NCBI GenBank assembly: GCA_029862975.1
Contig: JAOTWP010000009.1
Coordinates: 1 to 56,953 of the forward strand
Source: Acidobacteriota bacterium
GTDB taxonomy: Bacteria > Acidobacteriota > Thermoanaerobaculia > Multivoradales > JAHEKO01
Length of the DNA: 56,953 bases
Direction of reading: 5' to 3'
Shown here: in pieces, positions 42,501 to 48,884 of the stretch
How the letters are laid out: each line of letters opens with the position of its first letter
Numbering within the stretch: position 1 is the stretch's first letter
The notes under the pieces: model-generated
The model's database searches: none
What the model was told of the DNA's origin: nothing
The model's input: the letters and a program-made list of their open reading frames with translations, nothing else
Made by a program: the position numbers and the translations under genes

Positions 42501-42566
42501 AGCGAGATCTTCGCGGACGGCTTCGAGAGCGGCGACCTGTCGGCCTGGTCGCTGGTCGTTCCCTGA
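39558..42566 (+). CDS. Secreted kelch-repeat protein with 14 blades and DGFESGD tail, 1002 aa
   Basis: Start ATG 39558 has GGAGG upstream and opens a signal peptide (MAPVLFLAVVGAASAAV). Residues about 35-280 are helical (ALERVRWSHRT, TIGPEQLQAELDRMAAHSR, RELFAALGGDPTAAAECLARPVLADRLLRSYY) and resemble the SurA/PpiC-type chaperone region seen in similar kelch proteins. Fourteen kelch repeats of ~50 residues follow, each with a VWTGTEMIVWGG strand and a RYDPATDSWTPT strand. Fourteen would make two seven-bladed propellers. The protein ends in IFADGFESGDLSAWSLVVP. It lies inside the segment bounded by the direct repeats. Binding of partners outside the cell is inferred; no enzyme motif is seen. 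Confidence 0.88.
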   Translation: MYGSSTPSIAARMAPVLFLAVVGAASAAVPAGLSLDDGIRCQQALERVRWSHRTADHFTEGAGPTFAEAVPEAILRRRAEDALLESAALRRFWSRTIGPEQLQAELDRMAAHSRAPGRLRELFAALGGDPTAAAECLARPVLADRLLRSYYASDERLHGERREEARRELQEIASASATGPSLGTQTELEWWRGPDRVQSPGRLEAADFDARVRDLEKAMGRPAAEIALDRPSPLREDETRFYALVVHELDDSHARLTTLEWPKRPFEQWWQEVRGELTPESDDTAFEYRLPAVAATCSDDTWSPTLSLLDPRYWHTAVWTGAEMIVWGGMEAVGVVYGDGSRYDPATDSWTLLPMTGAPEPRESHVAVWTGTEMIVWGSTFDLSGGRYNPVTDSWTPTSTVNAPEPRLSASAVWTGTEMIVWGGHLGSAYNTGGRYNPATDTWTSMTPAPLAPRTSHAAAWTGSQMVIWGGSDPAIGQVYGDGARYSPASNSWTPMTGVDAPDARQHHSAVWTGDEVIVWGGLTVNWPGEDPSGGRYDPVADTWTPTSLVDAPSHRYFHAAVWTGEEMIIQGGSEFFEPPVAGGRYDPATDTWTPTNPVNSANNGQGITAVWTGTEMIVWGGLDDDGVFHVDGGRYDPQLDLWYPTNTLNVPRSRASHAAAWTGNEMMIWGGWSYGYPNTGALYDPATDSWRTATAVGAPLGREGAEEVWTGSEVLVWGGEPDGPPFAPGTGGLYDPVTDSWRLTTTVNAPSNRSGHTAVWTGSEMIVFGTPGTETPAIAKRYSPAADTWTDATTVDAPASRQYHAAVWTGTEMIVWGGRIHVPGAPTGGRYDPLADTWTPTSVDGSPETRQNPAGVWTGSEMIVWGGFDWLLFEDLGDGARYDPATDSWTPTTMNGAPSPRTTEGVWTGTEMIVWGGEFDASGGRYDPATDSWRPTSQVGAPLLPLIYGDTLWSTVWTGAQMIIWGGWTQSGALYCAPPPSEIFADGFESGDLSAWSLVVP

Positions 42567-42695
42567 GGCGACGGCGCGCTCGCCCCGATCACCACGGCGC
42601 CTCCCGCTCAGCCGCCGACGCCTTCAACCCTCGCCCCCCGGGGGCCTCGCCCGCGACCGGCGTCGCCTGCAGCGCATGCGGGAGCCAGCGGTGAG

Positions 42696-42962
42696 CTACG
42701 GCCTCGGCCGGCGTCGAGCCAGTTCCCAGAAGGTCTCGGCGACCGCGGCCGGAGTCGTCCTGCCGACGAAGCTGGGCAGATGCGGAGTCACGCCGAGCGC
42801 TTCGCCCACGTCGAGCAGCGTCCGTACGGCGAGGATCGAATGCCCGCCCAGCTCGTAGAAGTCGTCGTCCCGCCGAACGCGCTCGACGCCGAGGGCCCTC
42901 TGCCAGGTGCTCGAGACCGCTTCTTCGATCGCCTCTCGGGAAAGATCGCGAATGGGCGACAT
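42696..42962 (-). CDS. Orphan peptidyl/acyl carrier protein, 88 aa
   Basis: A single phosphopantetheine-binding domain. AVSSTWQRALGVERVRRDDDFYELGGHSILAVRTL contains the Ser-42 attachment site in LGGHS, the form typical of NRPS carrier domains. It has a strong AAGGAGG before ATG 42962. No adenylation, condensation or ketosynthase gene is nearby, so its partner must be encoded elsewhere or lost. It is convergent with the kelch gene and also lies within the repeat-bounded segment. Confidence 0.88.
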   Translation of the reverse strand: MSPIRDLSREAIEEAVSSTWQRALGVERVRRDDDFYELGGHSILAVRTLLDVGEALGVTPHLPSFVGRTTPAAVAETFWELARRRPRP

Positions 42963-43061
42963 GATGGCCTCCTTCCGTTCTCGATCATACGCCCGAGGTC
43001 CCGGGCTGCAAGCCCGCCGTTCCCGTCACTGTCCTGCTGGACCGCGGGATTCAAGCGACCT

Positions 43062-43184
43062 TCGCGCTCGTCGGCGTCGGGCCTTTCGCCGCGGCCGCTG
43101 GCGGGACACGAAGCTCTGACGACCGGAGCCGGCGACCGGATCTTCAGTCGACGCGGATCGACTGCAGCTCGACGGGCACCAGGG
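43062..43184. repeat. 123-bp direct repeat, copy B
   Basis: The left part is a MATE 3' remnant (RRGRWRDTKL and stop at 43117-43119, shifted by a one-base deletion from the preceding sequence). The right part is the genuine end of the SH3-domain gene. Differences from copy A are one indel and about five substitutions. Confidence 0.92.
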
Positions 43185-44094
43185 AGCCGACCAGGGCGAA
43201 CAGCAGATCCGGGGCGCTGGCGCCGCAGGCGTTGGCGGGCGTCCAGGCGACGCAGCCGGTGCCGAAGCCGTCCGGCGGATTCTCCCAGGCGAAGGTCGCC
43301 CCGCTCTGCACCGCCCGCTCGGCCCACAGCCACTGCCCGCCCGTCGCCAGATCCATGTCCGCGCGGACGGACAGCCAGTAGTCGCCGGCCGGCAGGCTGC
43401 AGGTCGCCGGCAGGGTGACGACGAGGTTGCCGGCCCCGTCGTCGACGAAGTCGACGCCCGCCACGAGGCCCAGGTAGCTGCAGGCCGCCGCGCCCCCCGG
43501 CACCCCGCCGCCGTCCGGGAAGAGCTCGAGGTCGAGCAGCGGCGTGAGGCCGGGACCCTGGAGGTAGCCGCCGAGCACTGCGACCTCGACGACGTCCCAC
43601 TGGACGTCGGCGGCCGGCACCGTGAAGTCATCCGCGGCGCGGCAGTCGAAGGCCGAGTTGGCGGGCTCGAAGAGCTGGCTCACGAAGCCGGCGCCGGCGG
43701 GCGAGTCCGTCTGGTCGTAGAGGATGCCGCCCAGCGCCGGAAGCTTGCCGGCCGCGAGGGCCGCCTCGAGCTCGATTCCCGGCGGCGCCACGGCGCGGCT
43801 CGCGCCGGCCGCGGCCGCCTGGCCGCCGGTCACCAGGAAGCGGCTCGCCATCCACCCGCGGCGGCCGTCGGCGACCTCGACGCGGGTCCACTCCGGCCCC
43901 GCCTCGAGCGCCAGCAGCCGCGTCCCGGGGGGCCAGCAGCTCGCGGCCGTCGCGGCGGCGGACGGGGCGCTGCGCAGGTTGAGACAGGGGCTGGCCGCGG
44001 CCGCCACGCTCAGGACCCGGCCTTGCGCCGCGCCGGCTCCGGCCACCGCCAGCGCGAGGGCTACCGCCCGGACCGCTCTCGTGCTCTTCGTCAT
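43144..44094 (-). CDS. Secreted SH3-like domain protein, 316 aa
   Basis: A signal peptide (AVALALAVAGAGAAQG) precedes a bacterial SH3 domain (residues about 28-90: CLNLRSAPSAAATAASCWPPGTRLLALE, WTRVEVADGRRGWMASRFLV). A beta-rich C-terminal domain follows (LYDQTDSPAGAGFVSQLFEP, FDCRAADDFTVPAADVQWDVVEVAVLGGY, AGDYWLSVRADM) and ends VPVELQSIRVD. The second domain resembles beta-sandwich modules on secreted Acidobacteriota proteins; ligand unknown. It is the last gene of the region-6 run, 18 bases after the DUF11 gene. Confidence 0.75.
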   Translation of the reverse strand: MTKSTRAVRAVALALAVAGAGAAQGRVLSVAAAASPCLNLRSAPSAAATAASCWPPGTRLLALEAGPEWTRVEVADGRRGWMASRFLVTGGQAAAAGASRAVAPPGIELEAALAAGKLPALGGILYDQTDSPAGAGFVSQLFEPANSAFDCRAADDFTVPAADVQWDVVEVAVLGGYLQGPGLTPLLDLELFPDGGGVPGGAAACSYLGLVAGVDFVDDGAGNLVVTLPATCSLPAGDYWLSVRADMDLATGGQWLWAERAVQSGATFAWENPPDGFGTGCVAWTPANACGASAPDLLFALVGSLVPVELQSIRVD

Positions 44095-44112
44095 GCTCCT
44101 CGTCTCCTCGCG

Positions 44113-46356
44113 TCAGGGCACAGTGTTCGACCACGCCGAGGTGTCGCCGCTCTCGAAGCCGTCCTCGAAGATGAGGGGCGACTGCAGCAGGTCGAGGGAC
44201 AGATCGTCGAGGAACGCCTCGTAGGGGACGCCGGCGGCGTTGCGCAGCGTCGCCTGGCAGAGCGTCGACGCCGCCGCCGCCGGAACCACGACGCCACCCG
44301 CGAAGGGCACCCACACGCCGTCGGTGGCGATCGTGTCGACGAAGGCCTGGGCCGGCAGCGTCGTGCCCGCGCAGTCGGGGTCCGGGAAGAACCCGCACGC
44401 GCGGATCACGTCGATGCTGACGCCCGGCGTGTCGAGGAGCGCGAACCCGCTGAAGTCGTACACCGAGCCGCCCGCGACGTTCACGCACTGGCCGAGCGCG
44501 AGGTCCGTCGAGCCCGGCTCGTTGGTGGCGTGCGCCGAGCCCGAGATCGCGGCGCCGTCGACGTCGACGAGCGGATCGTGGACGATCATCGAGCCGCCCG
44601 TGGTCACCGGGATCCAGGGATCGAGACCGCAGTCGAAGTGGCCGTTGGCGAAGTCGTCGATCAGGTCGACGCGGAAGGTGCGCACGAAGTCGTCGCCGCC
44701 GTCGAAGTCGCCGTCGCCGTCGAGCTCGTTGCCGGCCAGGTCGGTGAGGCCGCCGGCGGCGCACGCCAGCAGCCGGTACGGGCCGTCGGGCAGGGTGGAG
44801 TCGGGGAGGTCGAGATCGAGCCGCGCCGTCAGGTCCGGGGCGTCGTAGTTCACGCCGGTCAGCGGCACCGCCACGTCGTCGCCCGCGAGCGGGCCGCATA
44901 GGTCGGTCGCGATGTCGAGATCGGGGCCCGAGCCGACGACGAGCCAGTTGGCGGCGTCGACGACCGTCGCCGGGTCCATGGCCTCGCTGAAGGTGACGCG
45001 GAAGGCGTTGACCCGCGCGGCGACGGACTCGCACTCCTCGAGCACGCCGTCGCCGTTGCCCTTGATCGTGTCGACGTTGGCCACCGTGGGCGGCAGGAGG
45101 TCGTTGACCGGCGTCGAGTCGCCGTCGGTCGCCTCGACCGGCACGCCGCCCGAGCCGGCGCCGTCGTCGCGCACCGTCGCCGTGTTGTCGATCGCCGGCG
45201 GCGCGTCCTGCGGCGCCACCACCTCGACGGCGAAGTCGACCGCGGCCGAGCCGCCGCCTCCGGCCACGGTGCCGACGAGGAGCGTGCACGGCGTCCCTTC
45301 CGGGTCACCGTCGGCGCAGCTCCAGCCTGCCGTGCTGGCCCCGGCGTCGAAGGTCGAGCCGACGGGCACCGTGTCCTCGAGCGTGACGTTCGAGGCGTCC
45401 TGGTCGCCGATGTTGGCGTAGGTGAGGGTGTAGACCACGGTGGTCTCCGGGTCCACGGTCACCCCGCCGTCGTCCTTGTCGAGAGTGAGGACCGGAACGG
45501 CGTCGACCACGATGTCGGCCGCGTTGGTGGCGAACGGCGGAGCGAAGTCGGACGACACCTGGCCGACGTTCGAGAGCAGCTCGAGGCCGGCCGGGACGGG
45601 CGAATCGACGGTCACCTGGAAGCGGACGACCAGCTGCGAGCCGGCTCCCGGCATGCTCAGCACGGTGACGTCGATGGTGTTGCCCGCGCTCGCGTTCACG
45701 AAGCCCGAGGCGCCGCCCGACAGGATCGCCAGGATCGACCCCAGGTCGAGAGTCGTGCCCGCGGGCACGGCGTCGACGAGGTTCACGTTGGTGTCGCCGC
45801 CGTTGCCCCCGTTGACGAGGGTGACCTCGTACTGCAGCACCTCGCCCGGCTGGGCCTGGCCGTCGTTGTTGCCGGTCACCGCGTCGCTCACGGTCTTCTG
45901 CGCCACCGTGTAGGTCGGCATCGCGAGCACCTGGGTCACCGTCGGGTCCGCGGAGCCCCCGGCGTCCGGGTCGTCGGTGAGAACGGCCGGGAAGTTCCCG
46001 CCGCTCACGACCCCCTGGTTCGCCACCTCGGTGACGCCCGCGGGGAACGGGACGTTGACGGTCACGTCGAAGAAGACCGAGATCGACTTGCCGGCCGGAA
46101 GCTCGGGGATCGCGACGCTGACGAGGGTTCCCTCCGGCGCTTCGAGCCCACGGGCGTCGCCGCTCTCGACGCCGCCGAGCGACGGCAGACCTCGCCCGGC
46201 CTGCTCATCGACGGGGTTGGCCGACGCGAGGCGGCCGGGCGGCCGGCGGGCGGACGCGCGGTCGCGGATGGCCTCCTCCTGGGCGACCAGCGCCGTGGCC
46301 GAGAGCCACGCGCCGACTACGGCCAACAGCATCGCGACCACCCGTGTGCTTTTCAT
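44113..46356 (-). CDS. Secreted DUF11/Ig-like protein with DGFESGD tail, 747 aa
   Basis: A signal peptide (STRVVAMLLAVVGAWLSATALVAQ) follows ATG 46356; an earlier GTG adds two residues. There are at least three DUF11-type beta-sandwich repeats, with blocks such as GEVLQYEVTLVNGGNGGDTNVNLVDAVPAGT and ETTVVYTLTYANIGDQDASNVTLEDTVPVGST. A Ca-rich Ig-like block (LDGDGDFDGGDDF) and a C-terminal carbohydrate-binding-like sandwich come next. The tail is IFEDGFESGDTSAWSNTVP. The first DUF11 unit seems to begin midway (PEGTLVSVAIPELPAG), hinting at an N-terminal deletion. Expected on the cell surface. Confidence 0.8.
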   Translation of the reverse strand: MKSTRVVAMLLAVVGAWLSATALVAQEEAIRDRASARRPPGRLASANPVDEQAGRGLPSLGGVESGDARGLEAPEGTLVSVAIPELPAGKSISVFFDVTVNVPFPAGVTEVANQGVVSGGNFPAVLTDDPDAGGSADPTVTQVLAMPTYTVAQKTVSDAVTGNNDGQAQPGEVLQYEVTLVNGGNGGDTNVNLVDAVPAGTTLDLGSILAILSGGASGFVNASAGNTIDVTVLSMPGAGSQLVVRFQVTVDSPVPAGLELLSNVGQVSSDFAPPFATNAADIVVDAVPVLTLDKDDGGVTVDPETTVVYTLTYANIGDQDASNVTLEDTVPVGSTFDAGASTAGWSCADGDPEGTPCTLLVGTVAGGGGSAAVDFAVEVVAPQDAPPAIDNTATVRDDGAGSGGVPVEATDGDSTPVNDLLPPTVANVDTIKGNGDGVLEECESVAARVNAFRVTFSEAMDPATVVDAANWLVVGSGPDLDIATDLCGPLAGDDVAVPLTGVNYDAPDLTARLDLDLPDSTLPDGPYRLLACAAGGLTDLAGNELDGDGDFDGGDDFVRTFRVDLIDDFANGHFDCGLDPWIPVTTGGSMIVHDPLVDVDGAAISGSAHATNEPGSTDLALGQCVNVAGGSVYDFSGFALLDTPGVSIDVIRACGFFPDPDCAGTTLPAQAFVDTIATDGVWVPFAGGVVVPAAAASTLCQATLRNAAGVPYEAFLDDLSLDLLQSPLIFEDGFESGDTSAWSNTVP

Positions 46357-46405
46357 CGTCACCTTCTACGATCCTCGCATCCTGCGTCGTCCTCGCGATC
46401 GCCCT

Positions 46406-46702
46406 CTAGGTGAAGACCGCCTCGTATCTCATGCCCTTCTCGTCCGGCCCGACCGGCACGAGGAAGAGGTCGATGACCCCCAGCTCCTCGTGCTCGATCC
46501 GACAGATGCGCTGCTCGATGAAGGGGTCCAGCGGGCCGCGAAACACCAGTGAGAACGCTCGTCGCCCCTCGGGGCCGACGGTTTCGCCCAGCGCCGACAC
46601 TTCGATCAGCTCGGTGTCGAAGGCGACCTCGTCGGCGCTGACCCTGAAGGTCTGCTTCACGTGGGGCGCGAACGTCTCTCGCTGCATCTCGGCGACCTTC
46701 AC
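46406..46702 (-). CDS. DUF6916-like protein, 98 aa
   Basis: From GTG 46702, overlapping the GNAT stop (GTGA). The pattern MQRETFAPHVKQTFRV, ELIEVSALG, AFSLVFRGPLDPFIEQRICRIEHEELGVIDLFLVPVGPDEKGMRYEAVF matches the DUF6916 family, which I associate with genes for collar-type tail proteins. The molecular function is unknown. The compact beta-rich sequence without a signal peptide suggests a cytoplasmic or assembly role. Confidence 0.8.
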   Translation of the reverse strand: MKVAEMQRETFAPHVKQTFRVSADEVAFDTELIEVSALGETVGPEGRRAFSLVFRGPLDPFIEQRICRIEHEELGVIDLFLVPVGPDEKGMRYEAVFT

Positions 46703-47196
46703 CGGCGCTGTCCTCCCGCGGCTTCGTTCGGACCTGCCGGCCGCCATTCCATCAGCCGGTACGGCCCCTGCTCCTCCACCTTCTCGAAACCCAGGCGGTC
46801 GTAGAGATGCATCGCGGGGTTGTTCGTCTCGACGTGGATCCGCACTTTCTTGCCTTCCCCCGCCGCCTCGTCCAGGACGTCGCGCATCAACCGCGCGCCG
46901 ATTCCCCTGCCTCGGTGCTGCGGCAAGAGGGCGATGTCGATGAGCCGGTGCTCATCGTCGCGAACGTCGAGATAGAGACGGCCGATGGGCTCGCCATCCT
47001 CGAGCAGCAGGTCGAAGCGTGCCCGAGGAAACTGATCCATGTAGAACTTGTGCTGCGCCTCGAACTGCATGCCCAGAAAGGCGTGCTTCTCCTCCGGAGA
47101 CCAGGGCACCATGGCCATCTCCCGAGCCCTCGTCGATGCGTAGAGCTCCCGCAGGAAGGCCTGGTCGGCGTCGGTTATCGGTCGCATGGAAATCAC
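46699..47196 (-). CDS. GNAT-family N-acetyltransferase, 165 aa
   Basis: The acetyl-CoA loop is visible as ALLPQHRGRGIGARLMRDVLDEA (the R/Q-x-x-G-x-G/A motif). VETNNPAMHLYDRLGFEKV is the usual motif B, and IGRLYLDV the central strand. The N-terminus (FLRELYASTRAREMAMVPWSPEEKHAFLGMQFEAQHKFY) is a subtype feature I have seen with tail-collar gene clusters. The acceptor is unknown; proteins of the same operon are plausible targets. It sits 52 bases after the third collar gene. Confidence 0.88.
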   Translation of the reverse strand: MISMRPITDADQAFLRELYASTRAREMAMVPWSPEEKHAFLGMQFEAQHKFYMDQFPRARFDLLLEDGEPIGRLYLDVRDDEHRLIDIALLPQHRGRGIGARLMRDVLDEAAGEGKKVRIHVETNNPAMHLYDRLGFEKVEEQGPYRLMEWRPAGPNEAAGGQRR

Positions 47197-47248
47197 GGCA
47201 GAGCCTCTGGGGAGGAGCTCGAGCCCGCCCCCGGGGAACGTCCTCTCG

Positions 47249-47770
47249 TCAGCTCCTGGAGGGATAGAGCCCTTGGAGCGCGATGATGAAGTTCATCGCA
47301 AGGTAGGGCTGCATGTTGTTGTGGGCTTGGGAGCCTCCGCCGGCGGGCAGCGCCTGCGACGCCATCGCCTGCAGGCTGCTGGCGGCGCCGAAGATGTTCG
47401 CGCCGACCGTCCTCGAGAGGATCGTGCTGCTGCTCGCGTCGTCCTGGTTGGCGGGCGCCGGCGCGGCGCCCATGGCGTGCGTATGGGCGGGCATCTGCGC
47501 TTCGGTCAGCGTCACGGTCTCGACGCCGCCCTTCTGCCCCAGGCGTCGAGCGGTCAGCCCCGGACCGCGGCCCGGATGCATCGGCGCCTTCCCCCGAAGG
47601 TCGGGAAGGGCGGTCGTCGTCCGGCCGTCCCCGCCATACGTGGTGCCGATCAGGGAGAAGAGGGCGGTGTTCTGGGACACCGGCAGCAGCTGTCCGTTGC
47701 AAAAGGCCCAGCTGCGCGGAGCGAAGTTCCCGGCGAAGATTCTGATCTCAGCAATGAATGGCTCGGACAT
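47249..47770 (-). CDS. Phage-tail-collar (Mdp-like) protein, third copy, 173 aa
   Basis: The collar domain spans residues about 6-65: IAEIRIFAGNFAPRSWAFCNGQLLPVSQN, LFSLIGTTYGGDGRTTTALPDLRGKAP. The middle part is variable (GGVETVTLTEAQMPAHTHAM) and the C-terminus conserved (AHNNMQPYLAMNFIIALQGLYPSR). Related proteins are called microcystin-dependent proteins in cyanobacteria. There is no signal peptide. This copy is nine bases downstream of copy 2. Its function outside phages is unknown. Confidence 0.88.
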   Translation of the reverse strand: MSEPFIAEIRIFAGNFAPRSWAFCNGQLLPVSQNTALFSLIGTTYGGDGRTTTALPDLRGKAPMHPGRGPGLTARRLGQKGGVETVTLTEAQMPAHTHAMGAAPAPANQDDASSSTILSRTVGANIFGAASSLQAMASQALPAGGGSQAHNNMQPYLAMNFIIALQGLYPSRS

Positions 47771-47779
47771 GGCGATCTC

Positions 47780-48301
47780 CTATTGCCTCGAAGGGTAGAT
47801 GCCGAACAGAGCGATGATGAAGTGCACGCACAGGAAGGGCTGCAGATTGGTGTGCGACTGACTTCCGCCCACCGTCGTGATCGCCTGGCTCGCCAGGTCC
47901 GCCGCTCCCGGCGGGTTCTCGAAGTACGAGTCGATCGCCAGATCGCTGGCCGTGACGTTCCCCTGCGCTCGGCTCTCGGTCGCCGGGTTGGTCGAGGCCT
48001 GCATCGTGTGCGAATGAACCGGAAGCTGGTTGACCGTCAAGGTCACGTCCTCGCTGCCCGACTTGGCGCCCAGCTTCCGCGGGGACAGGCCCGGGCCGCT
48101 GCCGGCGTGGATCGGAATTCTGCCGCGCATGTCCGGCAGCCCGAAGGTGGTTCTTCCGTCTCCGCCGTACACGGTGCCCAGTAGGCTGAAGAGGGCCTCG
48201 TTCTGCGACACGGCCAGCAGCTGACCGTCGCAGAACGCCCATCCGAGCGGAGCGAAGTTGCCCGCGAACATCCTGATCTCACCGACAAAGGGTTCGGACA
48301 T
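47780..48301 (-). CDS. Phage-tail-collar (Mdp-like) protein, second copy, 173 aa
   Basis: Same layout as its neighbours: VGEIRMFAGNFAPLGWAFCDGQLLAVSQN, YGGDGRTTFGLPDMRGRIPIH, the HSHTMQAST loop and the ending QSHTNLQPFLCVHFIIALFGIYPSRQ. It carries a phenylalanine-containing central insertion (SYFENPPGAADLAS) that differs from the other two. It is 12 bases downstream of copy 1. The three copies are diverged paralogues, not recent duplicates. Confidence 0.88.
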   Translation of the reverse strand: MSEPFVGEIRMFAGNFAPLGWAFCDGQLLAVSQNEALFSLLGTVYGGDGRTTFGLPDMRGRIPIHAGSGPGLSPRKLGAKSGSEDVTLTVNQLPVHSHTMQASTNPATESRAQGNVTASDLAIDSYFENPPGAADLASQAITTVGGSQSHTNLQPFLCVHFIIALFGIYPSRQ

Positions 48302-48313
48302 CGTCGCTCTCCT

Positions 48314-48814
48314 CTAGTTGCGGGACGGGAAGAGGCCCTGGAGCGCGATGCAGAAGCTGAGCGCGAGGTAGGGCATCATGTTGTCGTGCGCCTGGCCGCC
48401 GCCGGCGCTGGAGACGGACAGAGCGTTCAAGGCCGTGAGGCCGGTAGGCCCGGCGTACAGCGGGCTCGTCGAGCGCGCGAGCACGTTGCCCGACGGCGTG
48501 CCCGCCGTGGCATCCGCGGTGCTGGCTTGCGCCACGTGCTGATGGCTCGGAATCTCGGCTGCGGAGAGAGTGTGCGTCTCTTCGCCGGTCTTCTGGCCCA
48601 AGGAGTGGCCGTCACCGACGTGGATCGGCGTCCGCCCCCTCAGGTCGGGCAGCGCGAAAGACGTCCGCCCGTCCCCTCCGTAGGTCGTGCCCAGGAGGGA
48701 GTACAGAGACTGGTTCTGGTTGATGGGCAGGATCTGGCCGTCGCAGAAGGCCCAACCTCGCGGCGCGAAGTTGAAGCCGACCATCCTGATCTCCGCTAGG
48801 AATGGCTCTGACAT
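48314..48814 (-). CDS. Phage-tail-collar (Mdp-like) protein, first copy, 166 aa
   Basis: LAEIRMVGFNFAPRGWAFCDGQILPINQNQSLYSLLGTTYGGDGRTSFALPDLRGRTPIH is a complete collar domain, followed by GEETHTLSAAEIPSHQHVAQ and the ending QAHDNMMPYLALSFCIALQGLFPSRN. It is the shortest copy because of a reduced middle loop. It begins 70 bases after the giant protein gene, on the same strand, and starts the collar triplet. Confidence 0.88.
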   Translation of the reverse strand: MSEPFLAEIRMVGFNFAPRGWAFCDGQILPINQNQSLYSLLGTTYGGDGRTSFALPDLRGRTPIHVGDGHSLGQKTGEETHTLSAAEIPSHQHVAQASTADATAGTPSGNVLARSTSPLYAGPTGLTALNALSVSSAGGGQAHDNMMPYLALSFCIALQGLFPSRN

Positions 48815-48884
48815 TCTCTGGTTCTCCTCTTTTCGTTGGCTTCCCTGGACCGCCTCTCGGCCGTACTGCTCATCGCTCGCATCG

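Noticed and set aside
39336-43184. Insertion-sequence mobilisation of the kelch segment
   Set aside because: No transposase, terminal inverted repeats or short target duplication are visible; the long direct repeats are parts of the neighbouring genes.
47249-48814. A prophage or tailocin fragment
   Set aside because: Three collar-domain genes occur without any sheath, tube, baseplate, terminase, capsid or lysis gene, and sit among secreted repeat-protein genes.
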